DNA of 61,931 bases from assembly GCA_020060465.1 (NCBI GenBank), contig JAGVAD010000032.1:1-61931 (forward strand), in the 5' to 3' direction. Positions 8,934 through 17,507 of this stretch are shown here, piece by piece. Each line of letters opens with the position of its first letter. The first letter of the stretch is position 1. The notes under the pieces are model-generated. The model had not been told where the DNA came from. It ran no database searches and was given only the letters and a program-made list of their open reading frames with translations. Position numbers and translations under genes: made by a program. Source of the DNA: Anaerolineales bacterium (GTDB taxonomy: Bacteria; Chloroflexota; Anaerolineae; Anaerolineales; UBA4823).

Positions 8934-9002
8934 TTATCCTGCTGGTCGCGGGCGCGCCGATATATCTTGAACTCGATCAAGCGCCGAGATTTTATTGGAC
9001 AT
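8934..9002 (-). CDS. 22-residue leader peptide candidate
   Basis: This short ORF (starts MSNKISALDR, ends ARPRPAG) has an AAAGGAGG ribosome site 11 bases upstream and sits between a strong minus-strand promoter and the first of two terminators. It matches no protein I know. Position and signals suggest a leader peptide whose translation could control read-through into rsgA. It could also be a tiny independent protein or a chance ORF. Confidence 0.45.
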   Translation of the reverse strand: MSNKISALDRVQDISARPRPAG

Positions 9003-9047
9003 ATAACTGCGCGCCTCCTTTGCTGAAAACAGGATTAAACCTGGGTG

Positions 9048-9075
9048 AGTTTATCATGGTTTTGCCTGGTGTCAA
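9048..9075 (-). promoter_or_regulatory. sigma70-type promoter for the rsgA leader
   Basis: On the minus strand there is a perfect TTGACA (9070-9075), a 16-base spacer and TAAACT (9048-9053). The transcript would start near 9041, about 525 bases before the rsgA ATG. Confidence 0.6.
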
Positions 9076-9132
9076 GGGGCGGATGAATAGAAATTTGACA
9101 GATGGAGCGGGCGCTGAATTCCAGGATGCCCC

Positions 9133-9161
9133 TTGACGCCGCCACGGTGCAAAAGTATGAT
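9133..9161 (+). promoter_or_regulatory. sigma70-type promoter for the flavin reductase gene
   Basis: TTGACG (9133-9138) and TATGAT (9156-9161) are separated by 17 bases, about 30 bases before the TTG start. It lies back to back with the leftward rsgA promoter. Confidence 0.6.
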
Positions 9162-9190
9162 GAGATCATCTTGTTCATCTGGGAGTTACG

Positions 9191-9688
9191 TTGAAGTCGG
9201 AGTATCGTCGCGTTGCTGCGGATGTCATGCGTGAAGGGATGCGCCAATGGGCGACCGGGGTGACCATTGTGACCTCGCTGGATGAAGGTTGGAAGCACGG
9301 GATGACCGTGAGTTCATTCACCTCGATCTCTCTGGACCCGCCCCTGGTGTTGGTTTCTTTGTCGCGCCAGGCGCGCACCCATGCTTTGGTCGAAAAGTCC
9401 GGCGTATTTGGCGTTACGATACTAAACGATCAACAGGAGATGGTCTCCGATCGCTTTGCCGGACGCATGAGCGAAGACGAGGATCGGTTTGTTGGGCTGG
9501 AGATATTTACACTGATTACCGGCGCTCCCTTTTTGGCTGGAGGATTGGCGTTTTTTGATTGCCGCGTAGAAGCTGCTTATGAGGTTGGCGATCACACGTT
9601 GTTCCTGGGCGAGGTGATTGCCTCGCGCGCTGAACCGAATGGGAAACCGCTGATTTATTACAATCGTTCTTATCAACGTCTGCAATAA
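9191..9688 (+). CDS. flavin reductase-like domain protein
   Basis: This 165-residue protein belongs to the flavin-reductase/FMN-binding split-barrel family. Supporting motifs are WATGVTIVTS, the FMN-contact block MTVSSFTSISLDPPLVL, and the C-terminal GDHTLFLGEV with a late YY. The family uses NAD(P)H to reduce free or bound FMN and often supplies it to monooxygenases, but no oxygenase gene is adjacent. The TTG start is supported by a GGGAG site five bases upstream, and an upstream sigma70-type promoter is visible. Confidence 0.9.
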   Translation: MKSEYRRVAADVMREGMRQWATGVTIVTSLDEGWKHGMTVSSFTSISLDPPLVLVSLSRQARTHALVEKSGVFGVTILNDQQEMVSDRFAGRMSEDEDRFVGLEIFTLITGAPFLAGGLAFFDCRVEAAYEVGDHTLFLGEVIASRAEPNGKPLIYYNRSYQRLQ

Positions 9689-9746
9689 GGCATTTCGGAT
9701 GGGGTTTTCGCGTAAGGTTATTATCCACGCGACGAGGTGGTAAGAA

Positions 9747-10316
9747 ATGAACGAGCCTTTATCTCCTCAAGAGCGCGCCGTTTTGTTGAAAATTGCTCGC
9801 CAGGCGATGGAGAGCGCCGTGCGCGGCGAGCGTCTGCCCGCGCTGGCGTTGGATGAGCTATCGCCGAGATTGCGGCAACCAGGCGCTGCGTTCGTCACGC
9901 TGACGCGTCGCGGGCAGTTGCGCGGCTGCATTGGCGCATTGGAGCCACAACAGCCCTTAGCTTTGGACGTGCGCGATCATGCCATTGCCGCTGCGCTGCA
10001 AGACTATCGCTTTCCCCCCGTTCAGCCGCATGAACTGAATGATATTCAAATAGAAATATCGGTTCTGACTTTGCCGCAAGAACTGGAATATGAGACGCCG
10101 CAGGATTTGTTGCGCGCTTTGCGACCTGGTGTAGATGGAGTGACCTTGATGGATGGCTGGCGGCGGGCTACTTTTTTGCCTCAGGTGTGGGAGAAATTGC
10201 CCGATGCAGCAGTTTTCCTCGACCATTTATGCGAGAAAATGGGCGCAGCGCCGGATTTATGGCGCACCAAAAAGCTGAGGGTGCAAACTTATCAGGTGGA
10301 AGAGTTTCACGAATAG
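9747..10316 (+). CDS. amrA: AmmeMemoRadiSam system protein A (AMMECR1 domain)
   Basis: This 189-residue AMMECR1-domain protein is recognised by the central GQLRGCIGAL motif near residue 55 and the C-terminal WEKLPD...FLDHLCEKMG region. In many bacteria it occurs with a Memo-family dioxygenase and a radical-SAM enzyme as the AmmeMemoRadiSam set. Neither partner lies in this window. The molecular function of the AMMECR1 domain is not established. A GAGGTGG ribosome site precedes the ATG. It follows the flavin reductase gene by 58 bases and may be co-transcribed. Confidence 0.88.
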   Translation: MNEPLSPQERAVLLKIARQAMESAVRGERLPALALDELSPRLRQPGAAFVTLTRRGQLRGCIGALEPQQPLALDVRDHAIAAALQDYRFPPVQPHELNDIQIEISVLTLPQELEYETPQDLLRALRPGVDGVTLMDGWRRATFLPQVWEKLPDAAVFLDHLCEKMGAAPDLWRTKKLRVQTYQVEEFHE

Positions 10317-10349
10317 GTCTTTGCGCGGCCGCCCTTCTGGTAAGGCGAT

Positions 10350-10616
10350 TCAAATCTGGGTGAAGTTCACCACGTTGAGGACAAACAGGGTCGCTCGTTT
10401 GGATTCGGGCTCCTGGGCGGGCGATACCGTTTTGCGGATGATCTCGATGGCCTGGTCAACCTTTTCATCCGCCACCCCGATGAGCAGCGTTGTTGAGCCT
10501 TTGCGAAAAAAGCCGCCTGTAGAAGCCACGCGGGTCACCCGGAAACCTTCTGTAATCAAGGCGTGAGAAACAGGCTCATTGTCGTTGTCGCTGATAATCG
10601 TCAGGATCAGTTTCAT
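10350..10616 (-). CDS. cyclic-di-AMP receptor family protein (second copy)
   Basis: This 88-residue PII-like protein of the CdAMP_rec/DarA family (Pfam PF06153) has the typical start MKLILTIISDND and the glycine-rich ligand loop TGGFFRKGSTTLLIGV. The family binds c-di-AMP as a trimer. Its ATG overlaps the stop of the preceding paralogue (ATGA), so the two are translationally coupled. The pair may form mixed trimers or sense different ligands, which is inference. Confidence 0.85.
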   Translation of the reverse strand: MKLILTIISDNDNEPVSHALITEGFRVTRVASTGGFFRKGSTTLLIGVADEKVDQAIEIIRKTVSPAQEPESKRATLFVLNVVNFTQI

Positions 10617-10945
10617 TCCACCACCTCATAGTGTTCAACTTCCAGGGTGAAGATTGTCGCGCCGCCCACAGTGACTGGCGTGGTGAGCGGCAGGTGAAAC
10701 GGCGCCCCCTCCAACGGCGTGGCGACATACTCTACCCGTCGGCGACAGGTTTCGTTCATGATTTTCACTGCTTTCTCTTCCTGTCCCGCCGTCAGGCCGA
10801 TCAACAATGTGCTGTTTCGGTTGCCCAGAAAGCCTCCGCTGCTGCCGATATGAGTTACCAGAAAGCCAGCTTTGTGAAGCGCCTCGATTGTAGCGTCCAC
10901 ATCCTGGATTTGAATAACTGCGGTCATCAACCGATTGATTGTCAT
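10613..10945 (-). CDS. cyclic-di-AMP receptor family protein (first copy)
   Basis: This protein is 110 residues long from the ATG at 10945, chosen because an AGGAGG site lies upstream and homology begins there (MTINRLMTAVIQIQD). It is also a PII-like c-di-AMP receptor, with the loop SSGGFLGNRNSTLLIGL. It is longer than its neighbour by an insertion around residues 65-90 (RRRVEYVATPLEG...). It lies 37 bases after the glycosidase stop in the same orientation. Confidence 0.85.
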   Translation of the reverse strand: MTINRLMTAVIQIQDVDATIEALHKAGFLVTHIGSSGGFLGNRNSTLLIGLTAGQEEKAVKIMNETCRRRVEYVATPLEGAPFHLPLTTPVTVGGATIFTLEVEHYEVVE

Positions 10946-10982
10946 GAATGGCGCCTCCTGAGAGGGAAATTCTCCGCAAAGG

Positions 10983-13361
10983 TTATTCAAGGGAAATCAT
11001 GCGCGGCGCAGGGTCGTCCACAGTCACGGTCTGTCCATCGGGGAAGACCACAATGGTTTTGTCTGTTTGGCGCAATATAGATAATCCACGATATTTTACC
11101 GTAATTGGGCTTGGAAAGGGATTGAATCCGGCGAGAGCCACGCGCCGCGGCGAAATCAACCGAACGCCCAAAACATTTAAAAACTGTCCCACCGGCGTCA
11201 AACCGTTTAGCGCGTTGCGCTCGCCGCATCCTTCGCCGGTATCTGCCTGGTAATAACGGTGAAACGCCCCCTCGCGTTTGAGATTTTGGATGATGGCTTT
11301 TATCCAGCGGCTCATCAATTCGGCTGCCTGAGCGCGAAATCCATATTGCAGCAGACCATCGAGGATGAGCACGTTCCAGGGCAAATTCACGCAGTTCAGG
11401 ATGGCGGCTTCGGGCGTCTCGGGAGATCGCCAAACAGTCGGCAAGCCATACGTTCGCCAGAAGCGCTGTGGATTGAGGATCGTTTCATCCATCAATCTGC
11501 GGGCGCGTTCCTGATCTGGAATGCCTGCCCAAAGCGGTAGAAGCTGGCTGCAATCCTGTTGATCGTAGCCTACGCTGGAAACGTGAATGCGATCCTCTGG
11601 CTCCAGGCCATGCACCTCGATTCTTTTTAGTGCAGAAAAAACTTGCTGACCGGTCAGCCGCCCCCAGCCAGGAGTCCACTGAAAATGCTCATCCGGGATG
11701 CGCACCACACGCGGACGACCGGAAGCGGAGACGCCATGTATAAACACTGTGGGGCGGCGTCGGACAGTTTCGTCTGTAAATATATTAATGAGCAAACGCA
11801 CCGGTTCTTGAAAATCTTTCTCAATGCGATAGGCGCGCGATCCTTTGCCTTCCACCAACACCTCGCTGTGGGTGCAAAAATGAGTATCGCGATCGCGATC
11901 CATGTAAATGGCGGATGCCTCATCCCAGGTCGTTTCTACCAGAGCTTTTAGTCGTTCTGCAAGAGCTTCTACCTGGGGGAGAGCTTCATTGCGCTCCAGG
12001 ATGCGCGCCATCCGCGCCAGGGTGATGCATTCTCGATATAACATGGCAGCCAAAGCCGGGCATTCTGCCATAGAGATGTCAACGCCGAGCGACCAGGAGC
12101 GCCAGGGGGAATAGAGGGGGTGGTCCTCAATGCCCGCCTGCATGGGATGATCCCATTCTGGAAAACCGTCTCCATCTCGGTCGTGATCGGGCGTAAACCA
12201 GAGCTGGACGAATTTTCTCAGCGGGTCAAAACTCTCCTCTAAAAAAGCGATATTCTCATTAAATTCATAAATGCGCCAGACCAGGCTGACCAACAAAGGC
12301 GTGGCGATGAGTTTGCTGCGCTGGCCGACCAGGCCAGGCTTCCAATCTATAAAACCATCCTCAGCTTGAACCGCCAGAAAATTGCGCGCCAGCCCCTCTG
12401 CCAGGTCGGGCGCGATGGGCAGCAATATATCTGCCAGGTAGTATGCCTCCAGGGGCGATTGCCCGTTCCATAAGTGGTTGTAATCGCCGCCATCGCCGCG
12501 CCGCGAGTAGCCCTGATCTGGCTGACGGGAAATGACAAATGAGGGGTGTGGCAGGTGTTCTGTGTCAGACATCATCAGTTGGATAGCCTGTTTCTGCGCC
12601 AACATCAAGGCTGCATCCCAATCTGGGTCGCCGGTGTAGATTTCAACCTGCCCGCTGTTGAGCAATTCGATGCGCGTCAGCTCGGCGTCCCATTTCTGGC
12701 CTGCGACCCGGCGCGCCAACTCAAACGAGGCTTCACGATTCATCGTTGCAGCCAACGCCCAGGTTGTTTGACGCTGTTCGTTGGGAGCCAGATCCATTTT
12801 GAGTGCCAGCGAGGGGTAAGACCCCGCCCCGGCTTTTGCGCCGCCGGTCATAAAAAATAAAGGGGCCAACCCGCCGGTTAAACCGCTCAACACGGTCGCC
12901 GCTTGTAATTCGAGCGGCGCCATGCGATGCCCCTCGGCGGGCGCCAGTTGGGCGATGAGATCCAACCTGATGGGGCGGTTTGTCTTGCTGTTATTGGTAA
13001 TTTTGTATTGGCCGGCAATCACGTGCGGTTGCGGAACCCAAATTTCTGCTTCCACGTCTATATTGGCAACAGGCGAAAAAGAAAGCTGAATGAAGTTTGG
13101 CAATATCTTTGCAACGGTAGGTGGTTGGGAGAACGTGGCCGGTTCGATGAGGGTCTGATCGCCGATGGTGAACTGTGGAAAAAGCCGCATGGAGCGAGCG
13201 CGCAGCCCAAAAGTGGTTTGCAATGATAGCGCAACAGGTTCTCCACCGCTCAGGGAAAGCTCCCAGATCTGATCATCCACGTAGTCGCTTTTTTCGAGGC
13301 GCACATCGGTAGCCAGAGTGAGACAAAGCGGATCGCCGGAACGTAATTGCCATTCACGCAT
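10983..13361 (-). CDS. six-hairpin glycoside hydrolase-like protein
   Basis: This 792-residue protein has no signal peptide. An N-terminal beta-rich region (about 1-230) precedes a helical (alpha/alpha)6-barrel region resembling the mannosylglycerate-hydrolase/GH63 clan. Recognisable stretches are YNHLWNGQSPLEAYYLADILL, an acidic DRDGDGFPEWDHP segment and ERNALNGLTPVGQFLNVLGV near the C terminus. It is probably a cytosolic glycosidase acting on an osmolyte or storage sugar. The exact substrate is unknown and the catalytic acids are not assigned. It is first in an operon with two c-di-AMP receptors, which would fit a compatible-solute role because c-di-AMP governs osmotic balance in many bacteria. 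That link is inference. Confidence 0.75.
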   Translation of the reverse strand: MREWQLRSGDPLCLTLATDVRLEKSDYVDDQIWELSLSGGEPVALSLQTTFGLRARSMRLFPQFTIGDQTLIEPATFSQPPTVAKILPNFIQLSFSPVANIDVEAEIWVPQPHVIAGQYKITNNSKTNRPIRLDLIAQLAPAEGHRMAPLELQAATVLSGLTGGLAPLFFMTGGAKAGAGSYPSLALKMDLAPNEQRQTTWALAATMNREASFELARRVAGQKWDAELTRIELLNSGQVEIYTGDPDWDAALMLAQKQAIQLMMSDTEHLPHPSFVISRQPDQGYSRRGDGGDYNHLWNGQSPLEAYYLADILLPIAPDLAEGLARNFLAVQAEDGFIDWKPGLVGQRSKLIATPLLVSLVWRIYEFNENIAFLEESFDPLRKFVQLWFTPDHDRDGDGFPEWDHPMQAGIEDHPLYSPWRSWSLGVDISMAECPALAAMLYRECITLARMARILERNEALPQVEALAERLKALVETTWDEASAIYMDRDRDTHFCTHSEVLVEGKGSRAYRIEKDFQEPVRLLINIFTDETVRRRPTVFIHGVSASGRPRVVRIPDEHFQWTPGWGRLTGQQVFSALKRIEVHGLEPEDRIHVSSVGYDQQDCSQLLPLWAGIPDQERARRLMDETILNPQRFWRTYGLPTVWRSPETPEAAILNCVNLPWNVLILDGLLQYGFRAQAAELMSRWIKAIIQNLKREGAFHRYYQADTGEGCGERNALNGLTPVGQFLNVLGVRLISPRRVALAGFNPFPSPITVKYRGLSILRQTDKTIVVFPDGQTVTVDDPAPRMISLE

Positions 13362-13507
13362 GTTTGAATTTTACCCTGATACGTTGTGGACGATGCGACC
13401 GATTGTTACGAAAAAAGCAACCACTTTGCAAGTGAGGGGCGTGGGCGTCTGTTTTGTGCTAGAATTCGGAGATTGACGAACCCATTTCCTTCTTCAAGGA
13501 GGTTTGA

Positions 13508-13978
13508 ATGAGCCCACTACCTGCCAGCCCACGTGGAATGTATTTCGAAGAGTTTGAAAGCGGCCAGAAAATTCTGACCGCTGGGCGTACAGTGACCGAG
13601 GCTGATATTGTCGCATTTGCCGGGCTTTCTGGCGATTTCAACCAAATGCACATGGATGCAGTCTATAGCTCCCAAACCCCCTTTGGTCAACGGGTGGCGC
13701 ATGGATTGCTGGTGACTTCTATCGTTTCCGGCCTGGCGGTGCAGACGGGGGTGATGGAAGGCACGGTGATGGCTTTTCGCGAGATTAATTCGTGGAAATT
13801 CATCAAACCCGTGTTCATCGGCGACACAGTTCATGCCATATTGAATGTGATCGAAACAAAAGAGCTGCGGCGCATCGGCGGCGGAAGCGTTACGATTGAT
13901 GTGGATGTGAAAAACCAGCACGACGATACAGTGATGCGCGGCGTGTGGATTGTGCTGATCTCTGCAAAACCGAAGTAA
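13508..13978 (+). CDS. MaoC-like enoyl-CoA hydratase
   Basis: This 156-residue single hot-dog-domain protein of the MaoC/R-hydratase family has the motif FAGLSGDFNQMHMD, which carries the catalytic Asp and His, and PFGQRVAHGLLVTSI. The family hydrates (R)-specific enoyl-CoA or related thioesters. An AAGGAGG site lies just upstream of the ATG. The next gene, a penicillin-binding protein, begins one base after this stop, so the two are probably one transcript although unrelated in function. Confidence 0.9.
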   Translation: MSPLPASPRGMYFEEFESGQKILTAGRTVTEADIVAFAGLSGDFNQMHMDAVYSSQTPFGQRVAHGLLVTSIVSGLAVQTGVMEGTVMAFREINSWKFIKPVFIGDTVHAILNVIETKELRRIGGGSVTIDVDVKNQHDDTVMRGVWIVLISAKPK

Positions 13979-13979
13979 T

Positions 13980-16900
13980 ATGCCTGATACCGATGCGTCT
14001 GGCGCGCCTTTATCCTCAGTTCCTTCTCCTCGTCCAGAAGAGCGGGAAAAAACGTTGGATACTCCAGACGCTTCTTCGTCTATGCTGAATCGGGACGCGT
14101 CTCTCGTGCAAAATGGAGCGGCGTTCCCTCAACCATTGCCGGAGGAACCTCCCCCGTCTGAAGAGGATACCGCTCCTCTGACTCCAGGGCAACCAGTAAA
14201 ACCTCCTGAACCATTTGGCGGAACGCCGCCACAGCCTTCTGCTCCGCCGCGGCCTTCGACGCCAGACACCTCACCGCGCCCGCATTTCGGTCGTCCTCCC
14301 TCTGTTTCCTCCCGGCCAGGGCTTCGCTCCATGCCCCTGACGAACGCGGCTGCGCCTGGCAGTTCCGCCCCCGCCGCGCGGCCCAATCCGGTTGACCAGG
14401 AAGATCGTGAAGCCACTCACGTTTCCCCGGCGGCTTACGCACAGCCAAATTCAATATCTGCCTCAAAACCCATTCATTCGCCGCAGCCGGCGCGCAAACC
14501 GATGGTTCGTCCATCACCATCAACCTCTGGAGCGCCGCCGCAGCGTCCCTCGCCGCCCTCTGGCAGACGCGGAAGCAGTGGGGGAGGCGCCAGGCGGACG
14601 CCCGCTCCACGGGTGGTCTATGCCGGGCGGCCGCCCAATCGCTCGCGCGCCGGGCTTGGATGTTTGCTTCGCAGTATATTTATCGCCTTGTTTGGTCTGG
14701 CGCTGGTTGCGTTGTGCGGCGTTTCCATTCTATTCCTTCAGTATTATCGCGTGGCGCGCACGCTGCCGGACATTAGCAATCTCAGCCAACGCGCCTCTCA
14801 GTTTGAGACAACGCGAATTTTAGACCGCAAAGGAAATGTGTTGTATGAATTGATGGACCCCAGCGCCGGACGGCGGACGTATGTTCCGCTCTCGCGCATC
14901 TCTCCATACCTGATTGCAGCCACGATCGCCACCGAAGATAAAGGTTTTTATAGCCATCCAGGGTTTGATGTGTTTGCGATCCTGAGGGCGTTTATCCAAA
15001 ACTGGCAAAGCGGCGAAACCGTCTCCGGGGCTTCCACCATCACCCAGCAACTGGCGCGAAATCTCCTCTTCACGCCGGAAGAACGCAGCGAGCAAACCTA
15101 TGCCCGCAAAATGCGCGAGGCCATCCTGGCCTCCGAAATTACGCGGCGTTATTCTAAGGACGAGATCCTGGAAATTTATCTCAATGAGATCTATTATGGC
15201 AACCTGGCGTATGGCGTCGAAGCCGCGGCTGAGACCTATTTCAAAACCACCGCTGATCAACTGACCTTAGGGCAGGCGGCTTTCCTGGCAGGGCTGCCGC
15301 AAGCGCCGGCGGTGTATGATGTGTACACCAACCCAGAAGCCGCCTTGAATCGCCAACGAGATGTTTTGGCGCTGATGTTCGAGCTGAGTCTGGAGCAGAA
15401 TTGTATCTATGTAAGCAATGCGCCGCAGAAGATCTGTGTGGACGCCGTCTCTGCCACCCAGGCGGCTAACGAGATCAAAGAGTTTTCGTTTCCCGCGCCA
15501 GTGGTGCAAATTCGTTATCCGCATTGGGTGACATACGTGCGTTCGCTGCTGGAGGCGCAATACGATCCACAGACTATCTATCGCCTGGGTTACACCGTCT
15601 ATACCACGCTGGATCCTGAACTGCAGGACCTGGCGCAAGCCGCGGTGACGGAGCAGGTGCGCTCGATGAGCGCCCAGAATGCTCGCAATGGCGCCTTGAT
15701 CGCTATTCGACCCTCCACCGGCGAAATCCTGGCTATGGTGGGGTCGGCGGATTTCTATAACGAAGCGATCTCTGGTCAGGTGAACATGACCATCAGCCCG
15801 CGGCAGCCGGGCTCGGCGATCAAACCGCTGACCTATCTGGCGGCTTTTGAGAAAGGCTGGACGCCAGCCACGTTAATCTGGGATGTCCCGTCGGAATTTC
15901 CTCCTTCCGGGCGGGCAGATGATGCTCGCCCGCCGTATAAGCCGGTCAATTATGATGGTCAATATCATGGCCCGGTCACGGTGCGCGCCGCGCTGGCGAA
16001 TTCTTATAACATTCCAGCGGTTAAAACTTTACAGTTTGTGGGCATCTACGATGACCCCAACCAGCCCGGCGAAGATGGTTTGATCGCTTTTGCCCGGCGC
16101 ATGGGCATCACGACCCTGAATCAGCCGGATTATGGTTTGTCGTTGACCCTGGGCGGAGGCGAGGTGACGCTGTTAGAGCTGACATCGGCTTTTTCGACGA
16201 TTGCCAATAATGGCTTGCGCATGGCGCCAACCGCCATACTGAAGATCGTGGATCATTCGGGAAAGGTGGTCTTCGAATATCAGCCGGAAATCGGCCAGCA
16301 AGTTGTTCGCCCGGAGCATGCCTATCTGATTACCTCCATCCTTTCGGATAATCGAGCGCGCACGCCAGCGTTTGGCGCGAACTCTCCCCTGAACCTGCCG
16401 TTTCCAGCGGCCGCCAAGACCGGCACCACCAATGATTTTCGCGATAACTGGACGGTGGGGTATACCCCCGATCTGGCGGTAGGTGTTTGGATAGGCAACG
16501 CCGATTACACTCCTATGCAAAATACGACTGGTTTGAGCGGCGCGGCGCCGATTTGGAACCGAGTGATGTCAGCGGCTGCGCCGCTCTTGAGCAACGGCAA
16601 TCCACCCCCATTCTCACGCCCGGCAGGGATCGTTGAAATGGTGATCTGCGAAGTCTCAGGCGCAACGCCTTCGCAATGGTGCCCCAGGCAACGCACCGAG
16701 CTATTCGCAATTGATCAGCCTCCTTTACCGGCAGATCAGGATCTGTGGCGGCAGGTGCGTATTGACACCTGGACGGGGCTGCTGGCCTCCCCGGCTTGTT
16801 CGGAATTCGCCGAAGAGAAATTTGTGCTGAATGTCACCGATACCTGGGCCAGGCGGTGGGTGCGGCGCGATCCGCAAGGACAGGCCTGGGCGGAAGCAAT

Positions 16901-17414
16901 GGGTTTCCCCCGCCCGGTGATCTTTGCCCCCAACCGCGAATGTCGTTCCGATGATCCTCGACCGACCCTGATCCTGGCTTATCCGCAGGATAATGAAACC
17001 ATTCGCGACAGCATAGTCAATATTTATGCGCTGATTGATGTGGCGCAAGATTTCGATTTCTGGCGATTGGAGTATGGGTTGGGTGAGAAACCGGTGGTAT
17101 GGGAAACGCTGGCGCAAGGGCGCAACCGCGTCAAGCAGCCGGACATCATTGCGAGTTGGGATGTGAGCAACTTCCCGCCCGGCGAAGTGGTCACGCTGCG
17201 TCTGTATCTTCAAGGGTTGGAAGGCGCTTATGCAGAGAAGCGCGCCCGTTTGCTGATGCTGGTTCCCACCCCGACGCCAACACCCACCCTGACGCCGTCG
17301 CCCACACCGATACCCACCGAAACCTCTACGCCGACCCAGACGCCAACCCAGACGCCAAGCGAGACCCCCTCACCGGCGGCGGATCGCTTCCCAAAAGCCA
17401 CCCAAGCGCCGTAA
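13980..17414 (+). CDS. class A penicillin-binding protein (transglycosylase/transpeptidase)
   Basis: This 1144-residue peptidoglycan synthase is far longer than usual. Residues 1-225 are a Pro/Ser/Arg-rich, probably disordered cytoplasmic tail, and a membrane anchor follows at about 228-255. The GT51 glycosyltransferase has the catalytic Glu in ATEDKGFYSHPG and the motif GASTITQQLARNLLF. The transpeptidase has Ser612 in GSAIKPLTY (SxxK), SYN in ANSYNIPAV, and K812-T-G in AAKTGTTNDF. After about residue 880 come an extracellular region with four cysteines, an Ig-like part and a Thr-Pro repeat tail of about 45 residues. The tails suggest regulation and cell-wall spanning. Confidence 0.95.
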   Translation: MPDTDASGAPLSSVPSPRPEEREKTLDTPDASSSMLNRDASLVQNGAAFPQPLPEEPPPSEEDTAPLTPGQPVKPPEPFGGTPPQPSAPPRPSTPDTSPRPHFGRPPSVSSRPGLRSMPLTNAAAPGSSAPAARPNPVDQEDREATHVSPAAYAQPNSISASKPIHSPQPARKPMVRPSPSTSGAPPQRPSPPSGRRGSSGGGARRTPAPRVVYAGRPPNRSRAGLGCLLRSIFIALFGLALVALCGVSILFLQYYRVARTLPDISNLSQRASQFETTRILDRKGNVLYELMDPSAGRRTYVPLSRISPYLIAATIATEDKGFYSHPGFDVFAILRAFIQNWQSGETVSGASTITQQLARNLLFTPEERSEQTYARKMREAILASEITRRYSKDEILEIYLNEIYYGNLAYGVEAAAETYFKTTADQLTLGQAAFLAGLPQAPAVYDVYTNPEAALNRQRDVLALMFELSLEQNCIYVSNAPQKICVDAVSATQAANEIKEFSFPAPVVQIRYPHWVTYVRSLLEAQYDPQTIYRLGYTVYTTLDPELQDLAQAAVTEQVRSMSAQNARNGALIAIRPSTGEILAMVGSADFYNEAISGQVNMTISPRQPGSAIKPLTYLAAFEKGWTPATLIWDVPSEFPPSGRADDARPPYKPVNYDGQYHGPVTVRAALANSYNIPAVKTLQFVGIYDDPNQPGEDGLIAFARRMGITTLNQPDYGLSLTLGGGEVTLLELTSAFSTIANNGLRMAPTAILKIVDHSGKVVFEYQPEIGQQVVRPEHAYLITSILSDNRARTPAFGANSPLNLPFPAAAKTGTTNDFRDNWTVGYTPDLAVGVWIGNADYTPMQNTTGLSGAAPIWNRVMSAAAPLLSNGNPPPFSRPAGIVEMVICEVSGATPSQWCPRQRTELFAIDQPPLPADQDLWRQVRIDTWTGLLASPACSEFAEEKFVLNVTDTWARRWVRRDPQGQAWAEAMGFPRPVIFAPNRECRSDDPRPTLILAYPQDNETIRDSIVNIYALIDVAQDFDFWRLEYGLGEKPVVWETLAQGRNRVKQPDIIASWDVSNFPPGEVVTLRLYLQGLEGAYAEKRARLLMLVPTPTPTPTLTPSPTPIPTETSTPTQTPTQTPSETPSPAADRFPKATQAP

Positions 17415-17507
17415 TCCTTTTAGGACTTATGTCCGCTTCAGCGGACTTCGCCAATCCGAGCCGTGGTCTTGAGTCTACGGCGAGCAGGGAGACGGAGCCC
17501 CAAAGGC
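17415..17507. other. convergent intergenic region with small hairpins
   Basis: This short gap lies between two convergent genes. GTCCGCTTCAGCGGAC near 17437 and a second stem GCCGT/ACGGC further on could form hairpins. Neither is followed by a convincing T-run, so termination is uncertain. Confidence 0.3.

Noticed and set aside
14080..14610. Long minus-strand ORFs opposite the PBP N-terminal region
   Set aside because: They are shadows of the Pro-rich coding strand with high G+C; no ribosome site or protein-like composition.
17270..17400. Tandem ACGCCAACC-like repeats at the end of the PBP gene
   Set aside because: They are codons for a Thr-Pro-rich protein tail within an intact reading frame, not a CRISPR or mobile repeat.
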